A stretch of DNA of 64,000 bases, taken from the NCBI RefSeq assembly GCF_001814775.1, contig NZ_KV817781.1, positions 110,155 through 174,154 on the forward strand. Reading direction: 5' to 3'. This DNA comes from Streptococcus sp. HMSC067H01. GTDB lineage: Bacteria > Bacillota > Bacilli > Lactobacillales > Streptococcaceae. How positions within the stretch are numbered: the stretch's first letter is position 1; every line of letters begins with the position of its first letter. The notes under the pieces were generated by a model. It did not search any database. It worked only from the letters and a program-made list of their open reading frames with translations, and was not told the origin of the DNA. Both the position numbers and the translations under genes were made by a program. Shown piece after piece: positions 43,416 to 52,931 of the stretch.

Positions 43416-43751
43416 TTACAACTCTTCCTCTAAACTCTTATCAATAAAGTCATAGACGTTTGCAGCAATTTTTTGCATTTCTAAGGAGCCTAAAGCACCC
43501 AAGTCATTTTCATAAATGCAATCATCAGCATTTTTCTTAATAAAGTAGGCCAAATCTCCTTCCTGTCCAATCATAAAGTAATCTGGCTCTACCTCATCAA
43601 TCTGATAAGTCTCATTACGCTCCTCTAGATCCTCCTTGGCATACAAACAGATACTTGTATCTCCAATTTCATAGGGGTCAATCTCTTTCCAGTCCGTTAA
43701 AAACTGGTAGTAGAGATTGGGCAAGACAAATCCAAACTCATCTCTTTTCAT
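43416..43751 (-). CDS. Second SUKH-like small acidic protein
   Basis: 111 residues. FGFVLPNLYYQFLTDWKEI (about 6-24), YFMIGQEGDLAYFIK and ALGSLEMQKIAANVYDFID fit a diverged SMI1/KNR4-type protein, shorter than the neighbour. Probably an immunity-type protein; the family call is less sure. 36 bases downstream of the SDR gene. Confidence 0.6.
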   Translation of the reverse strand: MKRDEFGFVLPNLYYQFLTDWKEIDPYEIGDTSICLYAKEDLEERNETYQIDEVEPDYFMIGQEGDLAYFIKKNADDCIYENDLGALGSLEMQKIAANVYDFIDKSLEEEL

Positions 43752-43787
43752 AGCTTACCTCCACATATTCACTGAGTATCAACTATA

Positions 43788-44486
43788 TTACTTCAAAGAC
43801 CAACCACCATCAATAGTCAGGATTTGTCCCTGCATGGCACTCGCTTTTCCACTTGCTAAGAAAAGGCTAATCTCTGCTACTTCTTCTGGTTCTATCCAGC
43901 GTTTGATGGGTGTTTCACTTGCTACCCAGTCTGCTAGACCTCCTGGTTCAAAGTCAGCTGCGGTCATGCCCGTCTTAACTGCACCTGGTGCGATTCCAAA
44001 GACCTGGATACCTGCTTCTGCATAGTCTAGAGCCAACTGCTTGGTAAATCCAGCCAAGGCGTGTTTAGACGAGGTATAGGCGTGACCACCTCCGCCTGCT
44101 AGATTTGAAGCAATGGAGCACATATTGATGATAATCCCATGCTTATGTTCCAACATGTTCATCAAATAATAGCGGGTCAACTCCACTGGAGTTACGTAAT
44201 TGATTTCAAAAATCTCTTGGATTTTCTGAGCAGATTGTTCTAGTAAAGGCTGGTAGCCATCTAAAACTCCAGCTGTATTGCAGAGAACATCCACCTGAGG
44301 GCACCAGTCAAAAATTGGTTCTAAGTCAAGTGTTAAATCACGTTGTAAAAAGTGGAAATCACCGTCTAAGACTGGATTTTCTCCTTGATCCGCACCATAA
44401 ACCTGATAACCTTTTTCTAAAAAGAGTCGAGCTTGAGCCAGACCAATCCCTGAGCTAACCCCTGTAACAAGGACACATTTAGTCAT
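43788..44486 (-). CDS. SDR family oxidoreductase (3-oxoacyl-ACP reductase-like)
   Basis: 232-residue classical short-chain dehydrogenase. NAD(P)-binding GVSSGIG (about 9-15), CNTAGV in the NNAG position, catalytic Ser in MCSIAS and YTSSKHAL with the Y-x-x-x-K pair (about 138-145), then IAPGAVKTGM. Substrate unknown; the fabG-like name is by similarity only. It overlaps the Tad2-like gene by eight bases. Confidence 0.9.
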   Translation of the reverse strand: MTKCVLVTGVSSGIGLAQARLFLEKGYQVYGADQGENPVLDGDFHFLQRDLTLDLEPIFDWCPQVDVLCNTAGVLDGYQPLLEQSAQKIQEIFEINYVTPVELTRYYLMNMLEHKHGIIINMCSIASNLAGGGGHAYTSSKHALAGFTKQLALDYAEAGIQVFGIAPGAVKTGMTAADFEPGGLADWVASETPIKRWIEPEEVAEISLFLASGKASAMQGQILTIDGGWSLK

Positions 44487-44715
44487 GGACTTCCACCCAA
44501 TCCGTCGCTAAGACATCACAAGGAGTTGGACTCCACATAGAAAAACCTTCTCCTTCACCAGATACGTTGATGAGGAAATAAGGTGTCACTTCAAGGGCGA
44601 CGCCATTTTGCTCGATAGTATCAAAAAGTTGGACATAGTTTTCAGCTCCACCCCAGCCAGTTCGTACATATTTTTTCTTAGCCTTTAGTCCAGGCAAAAT
44701 TTCTTCAAAAGTCAT
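44479..44715 (-). CDS. DUF2829/Tad2-like domain protein
   Basis: 78 residues. FEEILPGLKAKKKYVRTGW (about 3-21), NYVQLFD and the C-terminal MWSPTPCDVLATDWVEV (about 60-76) follow the DUF2829 pattern (W-[ST]-P-x-x-x-D-x-L-A-x-D-W). Phage members of this family (Tad2) bind the cyclic ADP-ribose signal of Thoeris defence and block it. This copy is chromosomal, first in an operon with an SDR enzyme and immunity-type genes. Whether it binds a nucleotide signal is open. AAGGAG ribosome site. Confidence 0.75.
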   Translation of the reverse strand: MTFEEILPGLKAKKKYVRTGWGGAENYVQLFDTIEQNGVALEVTPYFLINVSGEGEGFSMWSPTPCDVLATDWVEVHD

Positions 44716-44750
44716 GATGTTCTCCTTTGTTATCTATGAATCTTAATTTA

Positions 44751-44756
44751 ATTATA
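44751..44756 (-). promoter_or_regulatory. -10 of the Tad2-like/SDR/immunity operon
   Basis: Minus-strand TATAAT directly downstream of the aldo/keto reductase terminator; the -35 region falls within that terminator and is poor. No other strong promoter was seen as far as the ASCH gene, so the 5.8-kb block may be one transcript. Confidence 0.5.
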
Positions 44757-44785
44757 ACAAAAAACCGTTTTTCAACGGCTTTTTG
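44757..44785 (-). terminator. Terminator of the aldo/keto reductase gene
   Basis: Hairpin AGCCGTT-GAAAA-ACGGTT with TTTTTG on the minus strand. Confidence 0.75.
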
Positions 44786-44813
44786 ACTGTGATTTCTTAA
44801 AATGCATTTTTTC

Positions 44814-45740
44814 CTAAGGTAAATCATTCCCTGCTGCGAGGTAAATCTCATACCATTCTTTTCGAGTTAGGTTGACATTACTAGCTTGGCTTGCTTCTAT
44901 CAAATGTTTAGGGTTAGTTGTTCCTACTACTGCCTGCATCTTAGCTGGATAGCGTAACACCCAAGCGATAGCAATAGCTGATGGGCTCACACCGTATTTT
45001 AAGGCTAATCGATTTAGGACTTGGTTTAGTTGTTGGAACTTCTCATTGCCGACAAAATTCCCTTTGAAATATCCGAACTGCAAGACTGACCAGGCCTGAA
45101 TAACCATGTCGTTTAATTTGCAGTATTCAAAGACGCTACCATCACGCAAAGCTGCCTTGTCACCTTCCATATTGACATGGAAACCTGATTCAAATCCTGG
45201 CGTGAAAGCTGCGCTTAGTTGTAATTGATTGATAGATAAAGGTTGTTTGACCTCTTTCTTCAGTAATTCCATCATCATAGGATTTTGATTGGAGACACCG
45301 AAGTCTCGAACTTTACCTGATTTGTGTAGAATATCAAAGGCTTGAGCCACTTGATCAGCTTCCATCAAGGCATCTGGGCGATGGAGAAGCAAGCTATCTA
45401 GATAATCAACCTGCAATCTTTTTAGAATCCCGTCTACTGATTCTAAAATATAATCTTTTGAAAAATCAAAATAGGTAAATTCTTCAATGCGAATGCCACA
45501 TTTGGACTGGATCCACATCTTTTCTCGCAGGTCAGGACGATTGTTTAACACTTGACCCAGTAATTCTTCGCAACGACCACCACCGTAGATATCTGCCAAG
45601 TCAAAGGCATTGATTCCTACAGTTAGGGCTGTTTCAACCAACTCCTCAACCTCTTTAACCGACTTGTCACTGATTCGCATCATGCCTAGGACAATTTCTG
45701 ATAGTTCTCTTTTCTCTTGACCAAATGGAATGTATTTCAT
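44814..45740 (-). CDS. Aldo/keto reductase
   Basis: 308-residue NADPH-dependent TIM-barrel oxidoreductase. The catalytic Asp/Tyr lie in FDLADIYGGGRCEELLG (about 46-62), the Lys in IQSKCGIR (about 77-84) and the His in SLLLHRPDA (about 115-123). Closest in pattern to the YdhF-like reductases. Monocistronic with a clear promoter and terminator. Substrate unknown. Confidence 0.92.
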   Translation of the reverse strand: MKYIPFGQEKRELSEIVLGMMRISDKSVKEVEELVETALTVGINAFDLADIYGGGRCEELLGQVLNNRPDLREKMWIQSKCGIRIEEFTYFDFSKDYILESVDGILKRLQVDYLDSLLLHRPDALMEADQVAQAFDILHKSGKVRDFGVSNQNPMMMELLKKEVKQPLSINQLQLSAAFTPGFESGFHVNMEGDKAALRDGSVFEYCKLNDMVIQAWSVLQFGYFKGNFVGNEKFQQLNQVLNRLALKYGVSPSAIAIAWVLRYPAKMQAVVGTTNPKHLIEASQASNVNLTRKEWYEIYLAAGNDLP

Positions 45741-45763
45741 GGCAATTTCCTCCGTTTTTCTTC

Positions 45764-45792
45764 ATTATAAAGCAGAATGTCACTTTTATCAA
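45764..45792 (-). promoter_or_regulatory. Promoter of the aldo/keto reductase gene
   Basis: Minus-strand -35 TTGATA (45787-45792), 17-base spacer, -10 TATAAT (45764-45769). Confidence 0.8.
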
Positions 45793-45805
45793 CTGCTATC
45801 TCACA

Positions 45806-45836
45806 AAAGAAAAGAACCAGCTCAAACTGGCTCTTT
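45806..45836 (-). terminator. Terminator of metG
   Basis: Stem AAAGAGCCAG / CTGGTTCTTT with a 6-base loop followed by TCTTTT on the minus strand. Confidence 0.85.
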
Positions 45837-45840
45837 AATC

Positions 45841-47838
45841 TTATCCAATCACACTTCCGTTTGGTACAGCTGGATCAACTGTGAGAAGGGTTAATTTGCC
45901 ATCATGTTCAGCTGATAGAATCATCCCTTGGCTGACATATTTTTTCATCATCTTACGTGGTTTGAGGTTGGCAACGATTTGTACTTTCTTGCCGACCAAT
46001 TCTTGTTCGTTTGGATAGTATTTCGCAATACCAGAAAGGATTTGACGATCTTCACCATCTCCAGCATCAAGGCGGAATTGAAGCAACTTATCAGAACCTT
46101 CCACTTTAGACACTTCTTTGACTTCTGCGACACGTATTTCGACCTTGTCAAAGTCTTCAAACTTGATTTCATCCTTGTTGAGTTTGAGTTCAACTTCATC
46201 TGGATTCCATTCTTTTTCGACGGCTGGTTTGTTGCCTTCCATTTGTTCCTTGATATAGGCGATTTCTTCTTCCATATCGAGGCGTGGGAAGATTGGTGTT
46301 CCTTTGGCAACAACAGTCACATCTGCTGGGAAGTCAGCCAAGCTCAAGTTTTCAAGGCTCGCTACTTCTTCCAAGCCAAGTTGAGTCAAGACTGCACGAC
46401 TGGTTTCCATCATAAATGGCTCCATCAAGTGAGCAACGACACGAAGGCTAGCTGCCAAGTGGCTCATGACACTTGCCAATTGATCACGAAGTGCTTCATC
46501 CTTAGCCAAGACCCACGGAGCTGTCTCGTCGATGTATTTGTTAGTACGAGAGATAAGAGTCCATACTGCTTCTAGGGCACGTGGGTAGTCAACTGCTTCC
46601 ATGTGTGTATGGTAGTCTGCGATTGATTGTTCTGCAACCTCAGCAAGAGCATGGTCAAACTCTGTTACACCTTCTACATAGGCAGGGACTTGCCCGCCAA
46701 AGTACTTGTTAATCATAGAAACCGTACGGTTGAGGAGGTTTCCAAGGTCATTGGCTAATTCATAATTGATACGGCCGACATAGTCTTCAGGAGTGAAGGT
46801 TCCGTCTGAACCAACCGGAAGGCTACGCATGAGGTAGTAACGAAGTGGATCTAGTCCATAACGCTCTACCAACATTTCAGGGTATACGACATTCCCTTTT
46901 GACTTAGACATTTTGCCATCTTTCATGACGAACCAACCGTGAGCAATCAATCGATTTGGCAATTTGATATCTAACATCATAAGAAGGATTGGCCAGTAGA
47001 TTGAGTGAAAACGAAGGATATCTTTTCCAACCATGTGGAAGACTGTTCCATTCCAGAACTTGTCAAAGTTACCATGTTCATCTTGACCGTAGCCAAGAGC
47101 TGTCGCATAGTTGAGAAGGGCATCGATCCAAACATAGACAACGTGTTTAGGATTTGATGGGACAGGTACACCCCAGGTAAAGGTTGTACGAGAAACCGCT
47201 AAGTCTTCCAAACCTGGCTCAATGAAGTTACGTAACATTTCATTAAGACGACCATCTGGAGTGATGAAGTCAGGATGTGATTTGAAAAATTCGACCAAGC
47301 GGTCTTGGTATTTGCTGAGGCGAAGGAAGTAAGATTCTTCTGAAACCCATTCAACCTCGTGACCTGATGGTGCGATACCGCCAGTTACATTTCCAGCTTC
47401 GTCACGGAAAACTTCCGCAAGTTGACTTTCTGTAAAGAATTCCTCATCTGAAACTGAATACCAACCAGAGTATTCACCTAGGTAGATGTCATCTTGAGCA
47501 AGCAAGCGTTCAAAAACTTGAGCCACTACTTTTTCATGGTAGTCATCAGTTGTACGGATAAATTTATCGTATGAGATATCCAATAATTTCCAGAGTTCTT
47601 TAACTCCAACTGCCATGCCATCAACATAAGCTTGAGGTGTGATGCCAGCTTCTTCTGCTTTTTGTTGAATCTTTTGACCATGCTCATCCAGACCTGTCAA
47701 ATAAAAGACATCGTAGCCCATAAGGCGTTTGTAGCGAGCTAAGACATCACAAGCGATGGTAGTGTAGGCAGAACCGATATGAAGTTTACCAGATGGATAG
47801 TAAATCGGCGTTGTAATATAAAAATTCTTTTCAGACAT
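45841..47838 (-). CDS. metG: Methionyl-tRNA synthetase
   Basis: 665 residues from ATG 47838 (MSEKNFYI), preceded by AAAGGAA; the longer reading lacks a ribosome site. Class I synthetase: HIGH-type motif in [10 protein letters not shown] (about 17-26), KMSKSKGN motif (about 301-308), anticodon-binding helices, and a C-terminal tRNA-binding (EMAP/OB) domain from about 560 with [11 protein letters not shown]. No zinc-knuckle cysteines, as in this subclass. Own extended -10 promoter and a 45-base leader with a hairpin CAGG/CCTG. Confidence 0.97.
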   Translation of the reverse strand: MSEKNFYITTPIYYPSGKLHIGSAYTTIACDVLARYKRLMGYDVFYLTGLDEHGQKIQQKAEEAGITPQAYVDGMAVGVKELWKLLDISYDKFIRTTDDYHEKVVAQVFERLLAQDDIYLGEYSGWYSVSDEEFFTESQLAEVFRDEAGNVTGGIAPSGHEVEWVSEESYFLRLSKYQDRLVEFFKSHPDFITPDGRLNEMLRNFIEPGLEDLAVSRTTFTWGVPVPSNPKHVVYVWIDALLNYATALGYGQDEHGNFDKFWNGTVFHMVGKDILRFHSIYWPILLMMLDIKLPNRLIAHGWFVMKDGKMSKSKGNVVYPEMLVERYGLDPLRYYLMRSLPVGSDGTFTPEDYVGRINYELANDLGNLLNRTVSMINKYFGGQVPAYVEGVTEFDHALAEVAEQSIADYHTHMEAVDYPRALEAVWTLISRTNKYIDETAPWVLAKDEALRDQLASVMSHLAASLRVVAHLMEPFMMETSRAVLTQLGLEEVASLENLSLADFPADVTVVAKGTPIFPRLDMEEEIAYIKEQMEGNKPAVEKEWNPDEVELKLNKDEIKFEDFDKVEIRVAEVKEVSKVEGSDKLLQFRLDAGDGEDRQILSGIAKYYPNEQELVGKKVQIVANLKPRKMMKKYVSQGMILSAEHDGKLTLLTVDPAVPNGSVIG

Positions 47839-47883
47839 AATATTTCCTTTCCAGGCAAATGAAACCTGTTTTTCTAACACTTC

Positions 47884-47892
47884 ATTATATCA
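47884..47892 (-). promoter_or_regulatory. Extended -10 promoter of metG
   Basis: Minus-strand TGATATAAT; no clear -35. No T-box motif is seen in the short leader. Confidence 0.55.
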
Positions 47893-47925
47893 TATTTTGA
47901 TGATTTTCGATAAGAAATCCATACA

Positions 47926-47957
47926 AAAACAAGACAGACTGATGTCCATCTTGTTTT
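47926..47957 (-). terminator. Terminator of the MacAB-like exporter operon
   Basis: Stem AAAACAAGA / TCTTGTTTT around a 14-base loop, T run on the minus strand. Confidence 0.75.
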
Positions 47958-47971
47958 TCCTGTTGATTATC

Positions 47972-49231
47972 TTATTCATAGCGAAGAGCTTCAATCGGAT
48001 CTAGCTTAGAAGCTTTATTGGCTGGTAGAACTCCGAAAATCATACCTATGCCAGCTGAGACTGCTAAACTAAAGAGAGCGATTGGGATGGATACTCCAAC
48101 TTCTATTCCTGCAATCAAGTTTTGAAGAAGAACGCCTGCAAGCATGGTCACTCCTGCAGCCAGCAGAAGACCGATGAATCCACCTAACATGGTCAAAATC
48201 ATGGATTCAATCAAGAACTGAACCAGAATATTAGCTCGTGTTGCTCCTAGTGCTTTTCGAAGACCAATCTCACGGGTACGCTCTGTCACCGAAACAAGCA
48301 TAATGTTCATAACACCGGTACCACCAACAAAGAGGGAAATCCCAGCAATAGCACTGATGACAGTTGTTACAAAGCCAAACATTTGTTGCACTTCTTGGAA
48401 GGCGGCAGAAGCATCTCCTACCTGATACTCCCCTTGTTGGAGACCTGCAATCTCTGTCATCCTTCTAGCCAATTCTGGTCCTAAAGTCTGAGTTAAGGTC
48501 GTATCGTTAACACGAAAAACGATATCAGAAATTTCGTCGGTGTTAAAATTGGCCGCAAGAGAAATATTGGTCGTGATTGGTAGTCCTCCAATCCCAAAGG
48601 TTTTTGCAGCCTTAGCTTCCTTACTAGCATAAACACCAATAACACGATAACTGATTTCATTTACTTCAACAAGCTGATTGAGTGCTTCCTGTGCAGAACC
48701 AAAAAGACTATTAGCAAGTTCTTCATCTAAAATGATAACACTAGCGAAATCCTTATAATCTTGTGCTCTAAGGCTACGACCTGCAACGATTTCATTTTCG
48801 ACTGCATCCATATAGGTGATGTTTCCACCTGTCAAGCTGGCACGTTCGACCTTCTTATCCTTATAAGTCAAGGTCACATTGGTTGAGTTAGTCACATAGT
48901 AACTATCCACACCTTTGAGCTTAGCAGCTTCCTTAACCCAGGCTTCTTGTGGTTTAGGTAGTTCAACAAAAACATCTTCCTCTTTACCAGACAGGGTTAG
49001 AGCAGATTGCTTCTGGGTGAAGGATCCGTCCTTACTCTTGGTAGGCGAGAAAAAGACATGGATATCTTTCTGGGACTTGGTCATGTTTTTATTGACTTGG
49101 CGTGACAGAGAGTCTCCCAAGGCCATGATGACGACAACGGATGATACGCCGATAATGATACCAATCATGGTTAAGAAAGAACGCATCTTGTGAGCCATAA
49201 TGGATGAAAAGGCAAATTTCAGATTCTGCAT
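47972..49231 (-). CDS. MacB-like ABC transporter permease
   Basis: 419-residue permease of the MacB/FtsX family: one N-terminal membrane segment (about 19-40), a large extracytoplasmic MacB-PCD domain, then three C-terminal segments starting near 285 with GGTGVMNIMLVSVTERTREIGLRKALGA. In pneumococcus the homologous three-part system has been studied as a MacAB-like exporter of antimicrobial peptides and macrolide-type drugs. One base after the ATPase gene. Confidence 0.93.
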   Translation of the reverse strand: MQNLKFAFSSIMAHKMRSFLTMIGIIIGVSSVVVIMALGDSLSRQVNKNMTKSQKDIHVFFSPTKSKDGSFTQKQSALTLSGKEEDVFVELPKPQEAWVKEAAKLKGVDSYYVTNSTNVTLTYKDKKVERASLTGGNITYMDAVENEIVAGRSLRAQDYKDFASVIILDEELANSLFGSAQEALNQLVEVNEISYRVIGVYASKEAKAAKTFGIGGLPITTNISLAANFNTDEISDIVFRVNDTTLTQTLGPELARRMTEIAGLQQGEYQVGDASAAFQEVQQMFGFVTTVISAIAGISLFVGGTGVMNIMLVSVTERTREIGLRKALGATRANILVQFLIESMILTMLGGFIGLLLAAGVTMLAGVLLQNLIAGIEVGVSIPIALFSLAVSAGIGMIFGVLPANKASKLDPIEALRYE

Positions 49232-49232
49232 C

Positions 49233-49934
49233 TTAGTTTTCCTCCTTTTCTACGAGACCACTATCAGATGAAATGACGCCATCACGAATGACAATCTGAC
49301 GTTTGGCATAAGCAGCAATTTCAGGTTCATGCGTAACCATAATGATGGTTTTTCCTTCTTTATTTAATTCAACTAAGAGTTGCATGATCTGATTTCCAGT
49401 TTTAGTATCCAAAGCTCCAGTAGGCTCATCTGCCAAGATGATTGAAGGATTGTTGACCAATGCACGCGCTATGGCAACTCTTTGCTTCTGACCACCTGAC
49501 AACTCCGAAGGTAAGTGATGGCTCCGCTCTGTCAACTCAACCTTTTCCAGATACTCTTCTGCTAATTTGCGACGCTTTGAAGCACCAACTCCTGCATAAA
49601 TCAGAGGAAGTTCGACATTTTGGAGGGCATTCATTTTAGACAAGAGAAAGAATTGTTGAAAGACAAATCCGATTTCTTGATTTCGAACCTTGGCTAATTG
49701 TTTTTCACCCAGACCAGCTACTTCTTTGCCATCTAGAAAATACTGACCACTTGTAGGAGTATCCAACATCCCAATGGTGTTCATGAGGGTTGACTTACCT
49801 GAACCGGATGGTCCCATGATAGCTACAAATTCTCCCTCTTGAACTTCTAGGTTAATGTTTTTAAGGACTTGAAGTTCTTGGTCACCATTTCGATAGCTAC
49901 GGCAGATATTTTTGAGGCTAATTAGTTGCTTCAT
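49233..49934 (-). CDS. MacB-like ABC transporter ATPase
   Basis: 233 residues, LolD/MacB type. Walker A GPSGSGKST (about 41-49), signature LSGGQKQRVAIARAL (about 144-158), Walker B SIILADEPTGALD and H-loop VTHE are intact. It overlaps the adaptor gene by 17 bases. Drives the mechanotransmission cycle of the permease. Confidence 0.95.
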   Translation of the reverse strand: MKQLISLKNICRSYRNGDQELQVLKNINLEVQEGEFVAIMGPSGSGKSTLMNTIGMLDTPTSGQYFLDGKEVAGLGEKQLAKVRNQEIGFVFQQFFLLSKMNALQNVELPLIYAGVGASKRRKLAEEYLEKVELTERSHHLPSELSGGQKQRVAIARALVNNPSIILADEPTGALDTKTGNQIMQLLVELNKEGKTIIMVTHEPEIAAYAKRQIVIRDGVISSDSGLVEKEEN

Positions 49935-51105
49935 CAGTCTTCACCTCTTTCCCTTCTTCTAAGGAAGCTGTCGGATTACTGATGACTTTTGCTCCATCTG
50001 TCAAACCAGATGTGATTTCTTGGTTTTCTGCGTCCGCATTGCCCAATCCAACTTCAACTTTTTTGGCCTTTTGATTTTCATCAAGAATCCAAACATAGTT
50101 TTTGTCTTCTTCCATAACTACACTCGAAATTGGAACGATCAAGGCCTTGCTCTTATTCTTGACTTCAACACTAACAGTAAATCCTTGCTTCAAATCGCCA
50201 ATTTCACTAGTTACATCGACCGTATATGGGTACTTAGATCCTGAGTTTGAACCAGCTAAGCTACTACTTGCTTCGCTACTGTTCTTTGGATAATTTGAAA
50301 TATAGCTAATCTTACCATTCCAAGTTTTATCTGGGTAAACCTTTGAAGTAAAGGTAACTTCTTGGCCTACAGAAAGATTGGCAAGGTTGTACTCAGAAAG
50401 CTCGCCCTTGACCTGCAAATTGTCGTTACTAACGATATGCACCAAGACTTGGCTATTTCCTGTTGGAGATTTTGAAACATTGCGATTGACTTCAACAACT
50501 GTACCTTCTACAGTACTCAAAACTGTAGCAGCATCCAACTGAGCCTGGGCTTTTTCAAGTTGTGCCACTGCGTCTGCACGAACATCACGGGCATCACTGA
50601 TTTGTGAATCAATAGAAGCTGTAGCTGATGTAGAAGATTGCGCTTGGGCTTGGTCCGTAGCGCCTTCAATCCCTGCCTGAGGGAGCACAGGTGTTGCTGC
50701 AGCAGTATTTCGAGCCTCATTCAATTCATTGATATGACGGTCAGCTTTAGCAACTGCACGACTGGCAGCATCATAGGCAGCCTGAGCTTCTGTGCTACTA
50801 TACTTGACGAGAGCCTGTCCTTCGCTGACCTTGTCACCAACTGAAACTAGAACCTCATCCAAATCTCCCTTGCTACCATCAAAATAAACATATTGTTCTT
50901 TTTGAGCAGTTATACTACCCGATAGAAGAACCGATGAAGCAACCGTTCCCTCTTTTGCTACAGCGATTTTAGCAGATTCGTCAATTGCTGCACTTTGGTT
51001 TGGTTGTCTAAATAGGAGAATAGCTCCAGCACCAATTACGAGGGCTGTTGCAACCCCAATAGCAGTATATAAAGGCCATTTCTTGGCTGTTTTCTTTCTT
51101 TTCAT
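49918..51105 (-). CDS. MacA-like periplasmic-adaptor family (HlyD) protein
   Basis: 395 residues from ATG 51105 (MKRKKTAK), with GAAGGAG upstream. Single N-terminal membrane anchor (about 11-33), lipoyl/biotinyl halves, a coiled-coil hairpin (about 100-190) containing a Gln/Ala/Ser-rich loop, and beta-barrel domains. In a Gram-positive it stands outside the membrane and gathers substrate for the MacB-like pump. First gene of the operon, with a good promoter. Confidence 0.93.
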   Translation of the reverse strand: MKRKKTAKKWPLYTAIGVATALVIGAGAILLFRQPNQSAAIDESAKIAVAKEGTVASSVLLSGSITAQKEQYVYFDGSKGDLDEVLVSVGDKVSEGQALVKYSSTEAQAAYDAASRAVAKADRHINELNEARNTAAATPVLPQAGIEGATDQAQAQSSTSATASIDSQISDARDVRADAVAQLEKAQAQLDAATVLSTVEGTVVEVNRNVSKSPTGNSQVLVHIVSNDNLQVKGELSEYNLANLSVGQEVTFTSKVYPDKTWNGKISYISNYPKNSSEASSSLAGSNSGSKYPYTVDVTSEIGDLKQGFTVSVEVKNKSKALIVPISSVVMEEDKNYVWILDENQKAKKVEVGLGNADAENQEITSGLTDGAKVISNPTASLEEGKEVKTDEATN

Positions 51106-51136
51106 AAGAACTCCTTCTTTACAAATATATATTAAG

Positions 51137-51165
51137 ATTATAGCACAAGTCCCAAAAATGGACAA
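51137..51165 (-). promoter_or_regulatory. Promoter of the MacAB-like operon
   Basis: Minus-strand -35 TTGTCC (51160-51165), 17-base spacer, -10 TATAAT (51137-51142) preceded by TGTGC. Confidence 0.7.
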
Positions 51166-51285
51166 TTTATTTCTAACAATCCAAATTTATTTGTAAGATC
51201 CTTTTATTGTTGTATTAGTTATACAATACACTTTCTTTTTTATTTTTGCAAGCATTTTCTTAAAATTTTTAAGCGTAGCAGATTT

Positions 51286-51314
51286 TTGCATTGACTCCCA
51301 AAAAAAGATAGAAT
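51286..51314 (+). promoter_or_regulatory. Promoter of gor
   Basis: -35 TTGCAT (51286-51291), 17-base spacer, -10 TAGAAT (51309-51314). An overlapping alternative is TTGACT at 51291. Confidence 0.55.
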
Positions 51315-51344
51315 ATGACTAGAAAACAAGTAAAGGAGCTTTCT

Positions 51345-52691
51345 ATGAGAGAATATGATATTATCGCCATTGGAGGAGGTAGCGGGGGAATTGCTACCAT
51401 GAATCGTGCTGGTGAACACGGGGCAAAAGCTGCAGTCATTGAGGAAAAGAAATTAGGTGGAACTTGTGTAAATTTGGGCTGTGTTCCCAAGAAAATCATG
51501 TGGTACGGTGCTCAAATCGCAGAGAGTATCCACAAATATGGACCTGACTATGGTTTTACAAGTACTGGGAATCAATTTGATTACGCAACGCTTCGTAAGA
51601 ATCGTGAAGCCTATATTGACCGTGCTCGTTCTTCTTATGGTGGAAGCTTTAAGCGTAACGGAGTTGATTTGATTGAAGGACGTGCCGAGTTTGTTGATGC
51701 TCATACAGTCAGTGTCAATGGTGAGTTGATCCGTGCTAAGCACATCGTGATTGCAACTGGGGCCCATCCTCATATCCCTGCCATTCCTGGTGCTGAACTA
51801 GGTGGTAGTTCTGATGATGTCTTTGCCTGGGAAGAATTGCCTGAATCTGTAGCCATTTTAGGTGCTGGTTACATTGCTGTCGAATTAGCTGGCGTGCTCC
51901 ATACCCTTGGTGTACAGACTGATTTATTCGTCCGTCGTGAGCGTCCACTTCGTGGATTTGATAGCTATATTGTTGAGAGCTTGGTTCAAGAAATGGAAAA
52001 TACTGGATTAAACCTCCACACCCATAAGGTTCCAGCAAAACTTGAAAAAACCGAAGAAGGTATTAGGATTCATTTTGAAGATGGTAGCAGCCACACTGCC
52101 AGTCAGGTTATCTGGGCAACTGGTCGCCGTCCAAACGTTGAAGGACTTCAACTTGAAAAAGCTGGTGTTACCCTCAATGAACGTGGCTTTATCCAGGTTG
52201 ATGAATATCAAAACACTATCGTTGATGGTATCTACGCTCTTGGAGATGTCACAGGTGAGAAAGAACTTACTCCTGTCGCAATCAAGGCTGGTCGTACCCT
52301 ATCCGAAAGACTTTTCAACGGTAAAACCAATGCTAAAATGGACTACACTACTATTCCAACTGTTGTCTTCTCTCACCCAGCAATCGGAACTGTCGGTCTA
52401 ACTGAGGAAGAAGCTATCAAAGAGTATGGACAAGAAAACATTAAAGTTTATACTTCAAAATTTGCTTCTATGTATTCAGCAGTAACTAGCCACCGTCAAG
52501 AAGCTCGCTTCAAGCTAGTTACAGCTGGTGAGAACGAAAAGGTAGTTGGCCTTCATGGTATCGGCTACGGTGTTGATGAAATGATTCAAGGTTTTGCTGT
52601 AGCAATCAAGATGGGAGCTACTAAAGCTGACTTTGATGCAACGGTCGCTATCCATCCTACAGGTTCAGAAGAATTTGTGACCATGCGTTAA
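51345..52691 (+). CDS. gor: Glutathione-disulfide reductase
   Basis: 448 residues from ATG 51345 (MREYDIIA), AAAGGAG upstream. FAD- and NADPH-dependent reductase that regenerates glutathione for oxidative stress defence. FAD motif GGGSGGIA (about 11-18), redox disulfide [13 protein letters not shown] (about 38-50), NADPH motif [11 protein letters not shown] (about 172-182), second FAD motif ALGDVTG and the dimer-interface HPTGSEEF (about 437-444). Streptococci of this group import glutathione rather than make it. Monocistronic. Confidence 0.96.
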   Translation: MREYDIIAIGGGSGGIATMNRAGEHGAKAAVIEEKKLGGTCVNLGCVPKKIMWYGAQIAESIHKYGPDYGFTSTGNQFDYATLRKNREAYIDRARSSYGGSFKRNGVDLIEGRAEFVDAHTVSVNGELIRAKHIVIATGAHPHIPAIPGAELGGSSDDVFAWEELPESVAILGAGYIAVELAGVLHTLGVQTDLFVRRERPLRGFDSYIVESLVQEMENTGLNLHTHKVPAKLEKTEEGIRIHFEDGSSHTASQVIWATGRRPNVEGLQLEKAGVTLNERGFIQVDEYQNTIVDGIYALGDVTGEKELTPVAIKAGRTLSERLFNGKTNAKMDYTTIPTVVFSHPAIGTVGLTEEEAIKEYGQENIKVYTSKFASMYSAVTSHRQEARFKLVTAGENEKVVGLHGIGYGVDEMIQGFAVAIKMGATKADFDATVAIHPTGSEEFVTMR

Positions 52692-52718
52692 TACAAAAAG
52701 AGACCATCTTGGTCACTC

Positions 52719-52768
52719 AGATTGAAGAAAAAGCCTATTTAGGACCATTTTCTTCAATCTTTTTCTTT
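52719..52768 (+). terminator. Terminator of gor
   Basis: Long stem AGATTGAAGAAAA / TTTTCTTCAATCT, then TTTTCTTT. Confidence 0.85.
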
Positions 52769-52837
52769 TATTAGAGCAAATTATAAAACACTTAAAAATA
52801 GCATGCCATCAGGATTTCTAAGAATTTTCACTATATG

Positions 52838-52867
52838 GTAGCCAAGCTCCATAAGGCTACTCTTTTT
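52838..52867 (+). terminator. Second terminator-like hairpin between gor and bioY
   Basis: GTAGCC / GGCTAC with an 11-base loop followed by TCTTTTT on the plus strand. It is followed by two more stem-loops: ACTGATAA/TTATCAGT (52871-52889) and GCCGA/TCGGC (52907-52930). The gap 52692-53026 (335 bases) holds only these, a palindrome and the bioY promoter; a 63-codon minus-strand frame over it has no ribosome site. Confidence 0.5.
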
Positions 52868-52931
52868 ATTACTGATAAGATTTATCAGTGTTTTAAAAAA
52901 ATCCAAGCCGACTTTTTTGTCTAAATCGGCC

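Noticed and set aside
45928-46575. 215-codon plus-strand frame opposite metG
   Set aside because: Antisense shadow of a conserved synthetase gene; the Phe- and Leu-rich product has no family.
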